Assembly: GCA_947396885.1 (NCBI GenBank)
Contig: OX377202.1
Location: 1,488,001 to 1,552,000 of the forward strand
Reading direction: 5' to 3'
Length of the DNA stretch: 64,000 nucleotides
From: Heligmosomoides polygyrus polygyrus
Lineage: Eukaryota > Nematoda > Chromadorea > Rhabditida > Heligmosomidae
The notes below the pieces were generated by a model. That model had not been told where the DNA came from, made no database searches, and saw only the letters and a list, made by a program, of their open reading frames with translations. The first letter of the stretch is position 1. Each line of letters starts with the position of its first letter. The translations under genes were made by a program, and so were the position numbers. This document shows positions 45,101-57,100 of this stretch, piece by piece.

Positions 45101-48100
45101 TATTCTTTTTCTGATGGTTTTTGAAGGGCCTGCGTAAGCCTTCATTTCTTTCACCCGATGACCATTTTGTTCCACTCTTTGTTGTCTCAACTTTTTGACG
45201 ATTTCTTAATTTCACCTCAGCGTTTTAAGCTCTGTTCAAGTGTCCTGAGTTCTTCCTCTACTGTAGCATTGATTCCTCGGATGCAATGTCGTTGCTTACG
45301 GCGCTAATTTCCTTCTTAACGTTCCAGGAGGTTATTTATTTATTTATTGCACTTGTTTGGGCCCTCTACAAAAGAACATAGTAGAGAAAGAACGTAGCGT
45401 TTAAGGGGCTTGATTGTTTCTCTATCCGATCTTTCTCTCGGATGCGTAATTCATTGAGCCGTAATTACACAGTCCTCTAGTTCAACTTGGTCGAAATGTG
45501 GGGAATAGGTGGAGCGCGGCGATTGATCGGCACTGACTCTCACCGGAAGATGACTCATGCCCCAATGTAATGTGTCCTTTTAGTCGCCATTTCTCAATCC
45601 GCAAGTGTCCGAATGGTCTTTTGTGAGTTGAAGAAGAAGGCGCGTCTATGGAAATGTGACATAGATACTGAAACTACGACATCGTGCTTCGCGACAGCAG
45701 CGACAAAAGCGGCTCGAGCGACAGCCCCTCCGCTCGAGTATGAATACCTTTCGGCGGCGCGCCATCGATTTGCATGTTTTGCACGGGCGACGAGAGCGAC
45801 GAAAGCGCAGCGCGCGGAAGTATGAATAGGCGACAGCAGCGACTGGAGCGACTAGAGTGACTGAAGCGACAGTGCCTGCCCTCGAGTATGAACACTTTTC
45901 GGCGGCGCAACTCGGTTTTAATCGATATGCATGTTTTGCACGAGTGACGAGTTGCTCTTGTCGCGAAGTATGATCAGGCCCTAACACCGAGCACCAGCCA
46001 GGCGGAGCGAATGCTGGCCGTCTTCGATTGTGTATGTGGGAACGTTGGACATCCAGCTGAATCTTACGGAGATGATGTTCATGAGGAACGGACGCCTGAT
46101 TCTGATGCCCCATTCTCGTTCAACAAATGCTCCAGCTACGTGTATCTGGGTTGCGAAGTCAACATGGCCAACGACCTAGCACCAGAGCTGAGCAGGACGA
46201 AACGAGCGGCTTGGGGAGCTTTCAAGAGCGTCGAAGAAGTCGTGAAGAAGGCGAAGAACGTCCGACTCCGTGCTGCCCACCTATTCGCCTCCACTGTTTT
46301 TCCTGCCCTAACATACGCCTCAGAGACCTGGGCTATACGAAGGCAGGATGAACATGAGATCAGCGTCGAGCAGCGTGGAATCGAGAGAAAGATTCTCAGA
46401 GTGACACGAGTCCGGAGTTCCGAGCTTCGTCGACGTCGAAGACCAGAGACGGTGTCGCATGAGGCAACTCGTCGAAAATTAGGTGGGCCGAAATGCGTTT
46501 CGCAGGTACCCGCTATAGGGGAGTCGTCACCGATTGGATTCCGCGGAATGTCTGGAGAACATCAGAGGGTGGCGACGTCCTTTCCTCCACGTGGTGCCAT
46601 TCGTTTCTGTGCGATGAGCACATGGACATTCGAGTACAGGATACAGGCCCTTGCCTACCAACGTTTTGGTCGGATTTCTTCGTGGAAGCCCTGAACGGAT
46701 GATCCATTGGAACACTCTGGCACTTGTCAGGAACGAACCGAGACGTCGCTGGCGCCCGCTCGAACATTTCAATGATCAACGAGACGAAGGTTGTCTTGAA
46801 ACGCTAGTTTGAGCCGAATTTATACTGTTGTTATAACGACGTTTTGTTGCGATCACAACTCTAGCGCCAGGCGAGACTCGAACCCGCACCTCCTGCTGAC
46901 CGGGCGGGAATGCTCTACGCCTCGATACCAGCCACTTGGGGCTTAAAGAAACTGATTTGAATCATTTCTATCTAGACCTACAGCTTAACTGATTCCATGC
47001 TGATATCAGTGGCCGACTCATCCCAGTATTCGGGTGAGTGCTGATCGGTCCCACGAGGTGTGCATGTTGCGTTCGATCAAACGGCGCCGGTGGTGTAAAG
47101 GCGTAGAGCATTACGCCATTACACCACTGGCGTTCTTTAGAGCATTCCCGCCGGGTCAGCAGAAGGCCTGAGTTCGAGTCTCACCTGGAGCTAGAGTTGT
47201 GATCGCAACAAAACGTCGTTGTAACAACTTGCAACCTCGAAACCAGCCTCTTAAGGCTTAGAGAGACTTGCTCGAATTAATCCTAGTCTGGTGTGGAGGC
47301 CCTCCATTCTGTTTGTTCGACAATGGCATCAGATTTATTAGGTTGTCCCATAAGTCCGTTTTTTCAACGATGCATTGCGGATTTCGCCGGCGATCTCTTG
47401 TGTAGCGCTATATAGCTTTCGAAAGAGAAGGATTTGCTCTATCAGAGCATCTATTGCATTTCTTTTTCAACCTTAATTCTGTCAATTTTCGGTCATTAAA
47501 GTGAAAAAGTGAAAAGTGGCAATCTATGACAGCTCCTTCTCTCCGCTTAGCTTTGGAATTTTTTTGCGCAGTTTTTTTAGCATTTGGAAGACAATGTTCT
47601 TTACTACAAGAATATGTGTTAGTGCTATTTGCTCATTTTCCTTTATTGATTTTTAGGCCATCAAATTGGGACGTCCGAAGGAAAAAATTTATTTTCACCG
47701 ACAGCTCCTGCTCTGTGGTTGCACTTTTTTGATATTTGTTATATGTCGTTCGGAAGAGAATGTCCTGCTCTATTAGAATTTGTGTCGCCTTTATTGGCTC
47801 ATGCTGATTTATGTCGAATATCAACAACTGAACAAGGAGAAGGAGTTGTTGGTGAAGATGATTTTTCTCATTTTGGAATTTTGTTGATATTCGACAGAAA
47901 TCAGCATGAGTCAATAAACGCGACACAAATTCTTATTGAGCAAGACATCCTTTTTCGACCCACATATAACACCGAGCAAAAAAGACGACCCCAGAGCAGG
48001 AGCTCTCGGTAAAAATTCGGACGGAAAAGTCGGACGTTCCAATTTGATGACCAAAAAATCAATAAAGGACGAATTAGCAAATAGCGCCAACACCTATTCT

Positions 48101-51100
48101 TGTAGTGCAGAACATTGTATTCCAAATGTTCTGAAAAGCTGCGCAAAAAATTTCAAACCTAACCGGAGAGAAGCAACTGCCGCAGATGGCCACTTTTTAC
48201 TTTTCACTTTAACGACCTAAAAATTGACAAAATTCTGGATGAAAAAAGAAATGCAATACCAGTTCTGATAGAGCAAATCATTCTCTTTCGAATGCTGTAT
48301 AGCGCTACACAAGAGATCGCCGGCGAAATCCGCAATGAATCGTTGAAAAAACGGCGGGACTTATGGGACAACCTAATAGAATGAAAGGCAACACTCTGAA
48401 ATGGCTATGAGTGACGATGTTTTGCAGTTTCGTATCCGTGGACGCCAGCCTGTATATGTGTGAATCTAGATCTCGACAGATCTCTTCTATCGCAGGAGCA
48501 TTAACTGATGCCTCTTTGCAGAGGTAGTATTTTAAGAACGGAGGATAAGTGTCGTAGTTAAGCAATTTCACCAGGGCCAGGATTCATGAACGCGGTCGGA
48601 GGTAAATTCTACCCCCACTTACCTCGATGACCATTTACCCGCCACTTTCCCTGAGCTTACCTCTCTTTTCTGATTAATGACGCCAAGGCGAGGGTTTTGC
48701 TCCGCGGCCAATTTCATCAGCTAGCAGCGAAACCAAGCAGTCACATTTGCTGCTGGGAAGTCGCTGCCACCGACACTGGCAGCAGTTAGGGGAAATGAAA
48801 TGTGAAATGTGAGATAAGGGGAAGAGGGGGGGGGGAAAGTAGTAGCATATTAGGCAGTAGGGATGCTATTGTAAATATGGACCTACATGGCTAATAATGG
48901 CTGCCATCCACCAAGCCCCCATAGACAACATATGCCAAGAGAGGCTAAGGGTGGCGGATGGGCATAGTCCACCCACGCAAATCGTAAATTACGATTTGCG
49001 TGGTGGACCGGGCTCGTGGTGGCCAAGCCGACCCACAATGCCACTAAAGGGAGCAAATACATCACAATAAGTGGCATTGTGGGCCGCCATGATCCACAGA
49101 GCCCAAAAAACATAGAATTCAAGACTAATAGAGAAAAGCGAAAGGTCAAACAACTCACCATAGGTCCGGCGAAGGACGGCGCAGGCGATGGCAAATAGGC
49201 GTCCCCTGTTGAGCATTGACAATGCGGCTGGCGGCCAGCTCAGAGCTGGCAACGGACCAGCGGAGGGTTGCACTGGGTCAGAAATTGGCCGCCGAGCAAA
49301 ACCCTCGCCTTGAAGGTGAATGTTCCCCGACGCGCCGACGGGGTAGCATTTACCTCAACACTTACCCCCGATTTTCCCCGCGCGCGTTCATGAATCGCGC
49401 GTAAGTGGGGGTGGGGGTAAATCTTGCACTTACCCGCCGGTAAATCGTTCATGAATCCGGCCCCAGGATGCGCCATGCACACATATCCTTCGAATAGTTT
49501 AATTACTCATTTGACCCGTAGAATCACGACTCGCGAAAGCTTTTACTGCGTCAAGAAAAGCAAATTGACAGCGAATTTCTGACTGACAGCGGCTAAAGTG
49601 GCGGTGCAGGACTAACATCAAAATTCATTTCTCTGTGAAGGGTACTTCGAATTCGGGAGAGAGAAGAATGTGAATATTTTATCGTTCGAAAAGCCTGCGG
49701 GGAGTCGTTTTGAAGAGGCACGAACGCGTTGCTTTGACCTTTAGATCCTTAAATATCCTTCTCTTTCGCATGGAACATCTTTTCTCAGAGAATCCGCGAA
49801 ATATACCAACTTTCTGCTTGTAGAATCCCTTACTTTTTCACCTATAGACCTTCTTCTTCTTCGTTATAGACGAGATTCGATGTGTCAGGCTCCCGGAGAG
49901 GTGTTGACAATGCGGGATCAGAGTTCGGTTAGGAACTTTTCAAAAGTCGCACACTGACAGAGCCGACAGCTGTTTGGGTTCTCGGAAACGTGGGTGCACT
50001 TTCCAGCACGAACGAATCACTTGTCCCATTTGCCTGTTGAACTGCTGTTCTACGACCTCGATTTCTCTTTAAACTGATTGCAAGCATTATCTTATCTAAA
50101 GTATTTTCGGTTAAATTTTCTGCGACAAATGAAAGGAGTTGGGTAGATCTAATCATCTGAACATCAGGTCGTCTGTATTGTAGCGTATTGTGCTTCTTTG
50201 GTGCATATAAAATACTTATTGGCCCACTTGTCCGTCTGAGTGTCGGTCCGCGCAAAATTAATGGCCGTGGCTTCACTTGATTTTGACAGCCGGTGGATTA
50301 GTCAGCCGTGGTTGACGCACTTCATAAAAATGCGCGAAATCGATCGATCGCGGAATCAATATCGATTAGCTGCTATCGATTTGGATTCTAAAACCTTTGT
50401 CAGTAGTCAGCTCGCGGTGATGACAACTGCTACCGGAGGACTTAACGATTCTACTCCGCTGGGTCTGGTCTTGAATAATTTGTTTGAGTTGTTCAAGCTA
50501 ACGACGACATGTAAGGTGCAGCGGTTTGGTCGCTAGGTTTCCTCGGTACTTGTCGTTAATGTGGCCTACATGGAGGAGGAGAGGCTTACACCAGGTTATT
50601 CCGCACGCATCAAAAGGACGTGCCATCCAAAGGGCGTGTTCGATGGGGCGATCTGCTTTTCTGGCGCGTTTACATCCTCATCGATTGATTACTATCGATT
50701 TTGAAGACAAAGACCCATCCAGCACCTTCAAAATCGATAGTAATCGGTCGATGAGGATGTAAACGCGCCAGAAAATTAGGTCGCCCCAGCGAGCAGGCCC
50801 TTTGGGTGGCACGTCCCTTTGATGTGTGCGGAATAATCTCGTGTAAATCTCCCCTTCCTCCATGTAGGCCACATTAACGACAAATACCGAGGAAATCTAG
50901 TGACCGAGCCCCTGCACCTTACATATCGTCAGTAGTCCGAACAACCTAAACAAATTCTAACGAAATCAATGATCGAAGACATTTGGTAGTTTTTTATTTA
51001 TTTTAAAAATACAATTGTTAGATGTAAATATCAGTAATGGTGACCAGGGATATACTGACAATGACCAGAGTTTTTGAGATATTTCATCGCTAGAATAATT

Positions 51101-54100
51101 TCTCCGGGTCGTTCAGACTGCTGACGGGATCTGAGGCCCCATGGACTCCGTTGCTAGGTTTCCTCTGTACTTGTCGGTAATGTGGCCTTCATGGGCGAGA
51201 TCGAAGGAGAGGGAATGCCACGCCAGGCTAGAACAAACACGCCGGAAAACCAGAGAACGTCAGCGTACAGCCCGCTTTGATGCGGCCTCATTTGTCTAGT
51301 GTAACCCTGCTCCTCTCCCCCCATGTAGGCCACATTAACGACAAGTGCCGAGGAAACCTAGCGGCAGAGCTCCTGCACCGTACATACCGTCAGTAGCCTG
51401 AACAACACGATAAATCTATTTTAACGATGAAATACCGTAAAAACTCTCGCTACTGTCAGTATACCCGTGTTTTGGGGCTGAAATCTACATCGATCTTTTG
51501 TATTTTTAAAATAAAAAAGCTCTTTCTATCCAAATGCCTTCGAATATTGATTACACCACGTCACGATGGCACGAAGGTGGCGATCAGTGTGGTTTGTTCG
51601 ACGGTGTTTGAGTAGTGTCGTGAGAAAAGCGCATACACAGTCGGCTGTCTGTTGTCAGCGGAGATCAGCGCCGCTTCCACTTATCGGATCGGTTTCCGCC
51701 CGCCCGCTCCCTATCCGTCCGACGGGGAGAGGAACTCGGCTTGTTTGTGGCTGGTTTCTGGCTAATCGTAGCTTTCGTTGTGAAGATCTGACTTGTTGTT
51801 CGTTGATAGCGGCCTAAGAGAAGGGTTTATGGAGCTCTTCATATTCGCTGACCTGGTTCGAGTCCCGCCCAGGCCAATCTTCCATCTCTTAGAGACCTTA
51901 ATTGGTAGATAAGGCAGACTTGTCCAACGTTTGACCATCGTAGGTCGTTAAATGGCCTAAGTACACGGCTGCGATATCCCGTGAATGTTGAGTGCGTGGC
52001 GCTTTCCAGTGGGAGATCAACCAACGTCGATCTTTTTCCTGTTACTTAGGCTTAGCCGCCTACTGGTGAGGGTAAATAAGAAAAACGCGATCGAAATTCG
52101 ATCCCTTTTTGGATTGCGCCACGCATTCTACCTCTACGCGATCTCATGAAGGCGATTTGATTGCACATTCGATATTTTTTGACAGTTTTCGCATAATTTT
52201 TCAAAATTTCAGGCAAAAATCAGACTTCAGATCAAAAGGGACCTGTTTCGAGTCGAAGTAGAACGCTTCTTAGGCTCAAAATGACCGTCCATTTTAATAT
52301 ATTCAAAGAAAATGAAGAAGAAACTTCAATGGTTCATTTCGCCTCCTTCCCTCAGTGGAACCCTATTCATTATAGCAGCTTATTTTTTAAATTTTAGTAT
52401 TTACATAAGAAGGGTTATGCTCTATCAATTGAGTAAATATCGAGATGTAATGGGCAAGTACATGTCGCGATCTCTCCATTTCCATCACCTGAATATTCTC
52501 GGCCTTCCCCCAGATCTTTAGAATGAGGCTAAAGTAAGCAAGAAGTGTATAACTGTTCAATACAGGTCGTTAATGTGGCCAACGTGAAGAGGCAAGAATG
52601 CGTCAGGCAGTCACAACCAATCCAAGCGCTGTGCAAACGCATGCCGGCCAATCAGGGTGTCGAACGCCCATAAACCTCTATGAAGCGCGCCAATTCGATG
52701 CTGCATGATTGGACCGGGGAGTTCCTATCTTGTCATGTAGGCCACATAAAATACAAGCACCCTTTGCTTGTGTTGTGGACAGCTTTATGGCCTGCATTTG
52801 GATCTAAGGCTTCATACTGTAGACGATTTCTTTTTGTTATCGGCCTATTTCTGTCCCTGATCCTCTCCTTTGATCTTCTTTTTTGGAAACTTTCGAGCAT
52901 ATCAGCATGTTTTTCAATATTTTGATTTTTCTCGTTTTTTTTCAAGAACGTTACATTTCAGGTAGCCGACCGCCGTGGCGTTGGTCTGTGGGAACGTGAT
53001 TCATGGGTTGAATCTGTGCAGTCGTATCCATCTCAAGTAGGTCAGATCATCCGCGGTGCACCGATCACCAAATTCATCGTAAGTTTTTTTTTGTTGTTGA
53101 AAGGGATTTTTTAGTGTTTTGTTCCTTCTGCCCTTCTATTTTGGGCGCGTGTAGCGCAGTCGGAGGAGGCGCGACTGTCGCGTGCACCCGATACCAGGTT
53201 CCTGGTTCGGATTTCCCGCCCAGGCCAACCGAGCCTTCCATCCCTCCGGGGTCGGTGAATTGGTACCAGACGTGTCTGGGAAGGATAGAGCGCTGACTTG
53301 TTCATCGGTTGGCCACCGCAAGTCATTGTATGGCCAAATACGCATTCGTGTCGCCTCCACGACATCCCGTAGAAGTAGAATGCGCTGGCGCAACCCAAAA
53401 GGGATTGAGCAACGCCGTCCTTTATCCTTTTATCCTTATCTGTTCATTCTGTTTTATTCCGATTTATCACACATTAGGAACAGATTTCTAGCATGTAAAC
53501 GCTGAGAAGTGGGGATAGGGTGAAATTCACAGGTACTTTTGTCATCGATATTGAACTCACGGGTATCCTTCTATCATAAGAAGCAATTAGCCACGGTTGT
53601 AGACAGCTGGCTGAGCGATCCTTATGGTACTCATTGATTCTTTATTGAGTGTTAAGGCAGGATTTGTACTTCAGTTCATGGGCGATGCAGCGTTAGGGAG
53701 TGTTCATACTTCGTGACGGGCGACGCGAGCGATTGGTCGGCTGAGCAAACCGTACTAATCGATTATTGTCAAGCGATTTCCCGGCTAAATCGATACGTAT
53801 AATTTGTTTGATTGTTTATTTCAGGTGTATCCATGTAATATGTAAATAAACAAACAACAAACAATAATTTGCGTGGCCGACTAGTCATTTTTGTCGCTCA
53901 CGTCGCGAAGTATGAACAGGCCCTTATGAAAAACCAATATCGATCGTCTGCTGTTCTTATTCGATATTGGTAACTTTCGTAGCGTTGCGCCGGTGACTCG
54001 GCGACCAAAGTATATTTGTTTTCATCTCCATTTTCACGTAAAAATCGGTAACATAATTCGAACACTTTTCAAAGCAGGATGGGCTTTTTCGAGATCAAAC

Positions 54101-57100
54101 ATATTCCATTACAAATCAAAACGAACGTTTCCCAATTAATCTAGACGCTCTAGGAAAGTCAGAGAATAATTTTTTGTTTTGAAGTCTGAAATGACATTCT
54201 TTCAAATTCATAGTTTCCCGCCGCCAAAAAAAAACGAAGAAATTCTTTGATTTTTTTTAGGAAAAAAATTATTTTGAGCTTATTTTGACATGCGAAAAAA
54301 ACAACAATTTATACGTATATTACATGGCCTTCGACATGTATTTGTCGAAGGGCACTGATCCGGGATACAACCGAAGCAACTGCGGAAATTTGCTTAATTT
54401 ATTAAAAATTAGCTTAAATTATTAATTATGTTCACCGCATTTCCATGTAAACTATAGTCACACTATCAGTCGGATGAAAGGTGACGGCTGAATGAGTGCA
54501 TGGCGCAACGTTTAGTTGTAATGCACTTAAAATTGTTGCTATATTCCATTTTAAAATTAGGGTCTAAATTCGTTTCTAAACCTATGAAATGAAAAATTTT
54601 ATGAAATTGCAAACAGAGCATTTATTTTTTAAACGCACGAGAATTGTCAAAGATCATGTCTTCACAACATCTTTAAAGATATAAATTTTGAATCGAGACT
54701 TTATTTTGATCTTCTTAGAAAGTGTTTATTTTAATTCGAACAAAGTTCAGTTTGATTTGAGAAGTGTATAGTTTGACGTAGAAAGGCTATAACTATTATA
54801 ACTATTGATATTTCAATTCTCGATTGTAGAAATGACCACAAACATGGTCTTAAGTGGAACCTGATTTTAATTTTTATCCGGAATGTGTTCCTTCTGCTCT
54901 GAAAAGTGTGCGGTTCGGTATGAAATTGCTGTATTATGTAGAGTTTTCTGTGGATAAAGGGAAGGGTTGAGTCCGAGACTCTGCAGGTATTTGATATTTA
55001 TTGCATGCATGCCCATCAGGGATGAGCGTATTAACCGTTATCCGTTATCCGTTATCCGGTTTCCGGCGGGGTTTGGGCTATCCGTTTTGTTGTTCGTTAT
55101 CCGGTGGTTTTTGGCCGGATAACGAACAAGCATAATCGTCTGGAAAAAACCTGTCAGTTAGAGGAGAAAGGGATAAATCTTCATTCGAATCACTTCGTTT
55201 TAAGGATGTGCCAGATATTCATCTTCTATGTAGACGATCTTTTCGCTCATTGAAACTATGTTTGGCATGTGCATAACTTTCAAGTGGTGGGTGGAATGCC
55301 AGTACTTTAATATCTTATCCTATCCTACTATATATAAGAGCGTTAGTCCGTCTGTCCGTGTGTGTATATGTGTTATAAACCTGTGTGAACAAGTAAAACA
55401 TGTCAAACGTGTAAAGGTGACCCGCACGTGCATGTAAAACCTGTCAAGGCTATTCTCATGTGCAATGGATGGAAATGAACCAAAATTAGCGGGAAATGAT
55501 TAGGTTGGACAAATGAGTGGAAATATTCGAACGAACAACCACTATTGATAGATAGCATCGATTTTCGATAGGAGTTGTCGTTCAACACCACGATTTGATC
55601 AATCGGGATGCGACTATGATTATGCCGGATGAGGAGACCAATATTGATCGATGGTATCGATTTTTCGACCGCAGTCATCGGTTTTAGTCCAAATTTGACC
55701 AATTGGAGTGGGAGTCACACGACAGCTCTTCGAGAGAATTACTCCCGCTTGCAGGAAATACTCCAGTATAAAGAGATTCAGACAGTTTCAAGAACAAGAT
55801 AACAGTATCGATTGGCCGAATAGCCGATTTTTCTGCAGATTAGACACTTTGGAGTGGGAATAGCACTAATGCGGTGGGCAGCGGACAATGCTTACGTCAA
55901 TCGTTTTGAGGATTTTCCCTTGCTCTGTTCTGTGTAATAATCAAGATTAGTTTTTTCTCCTCCAATGGGACCGAAGGGTCAATAAACCGTCGTGTCCAAG
56001 GCGTTTTGTATTCGGAGTTTGGGTCGGAGTCCCAACCAGACGTTTTGCGGCCGATAGGTTTACGGGTAGTTGCTGAGCAGTAGAAGCCGCTGTTGACGAG
56101 CTGCAGGTTTATTACTGGTATACGTTCATGGGCAATGACTTGTGGTGACCAATGACCAGCCGATGGAACAGTTAGTGCATTAACATTCCCGTGCAATCCT
56201 GATACCTAGACTGGAAATCCGAACCAAGAACATTGAGTCGGAGTGCATGCGGAAGTCGGCGCCTTCTCAGAGTGCGCTACTTCGCGCCTCGAAGAAAAAA
56301 CCGATAAGAAGGTTAAAAGTGGCTCATTTGACATGTGACGAGGATGATATTACAAATCCCGACCTACTATTAGAGAAAGAATGGTTTAAAATTAGTTTTA
56401 ATTTTTGTTGTTTGTTCGTTATCCGTTATCCGTTATCCGGGTTTCAAAATTTTATTATCCGCTCATCCCTGATGCCCATGTGAACGATGGTTAAAAATAA
56501 AAAACACGTGATCTGGTAAGAAAGGAGAAAGGGAATGAGGTGTAGTCGTCTATGTAATATAAGTCGAGAAATAGTTGTTTCCTCGGGCCAGATTCATGGC
56601 CGAGTTACAGAAATTTAACAGAGAAAACACACCCGAAATCCCTGGTAGCGCAGCGAAATCCTTCGCCATATCGCTTGATAATCGGCGCTATCAGGGATTT
56701 CGGCTGTGTTTTATCAGTTAAATTGTTGTAAGTCGTTGGTGAATCCGGCCCGTGATTACAACTTTAACCCTTATACTTTTTATCGCTGAGTTTCTTTCGC
56801 ATGGCAATCAGCTGTTTTTTACTTTCTGGGAAGTCTTTCAGGTGATATAAGTAGCGTGAGCCTGAAACCGTCCCTCTTTCCCGCATTAGTGTGGCTGAAT
56901 TATTAATTTTCAAAGGAATGCGTTTTTCGGCTTTCGGAAATCATGAGGTATTTCAGGATCAGCATTATTTTAAGATCCATCAAAACCCCCAAGTTTTCTA
57001 CTTTATTGTGTCTTGATTTATGTTCTTTCCTTGTTCTTTTTATTACGTTTTGGCATAGTGACGATGGTTATTTCTCTATGGGTTGTTGACTTTTCCCATT

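Noticed and set aside
46830..47232. Two functional tRNA genes in opposite orientation
   Set aside because: The acceptor and anticodon arms are broken and the copies belong to a dispersed repeat family.
49929..50536. ORFs of 115 and 98 codons on opposite strands
   Set aside because: Overlapping antisense frames without known motifs or splice signals; the ATCGATCGATCG stretch suggests repeat DNA.
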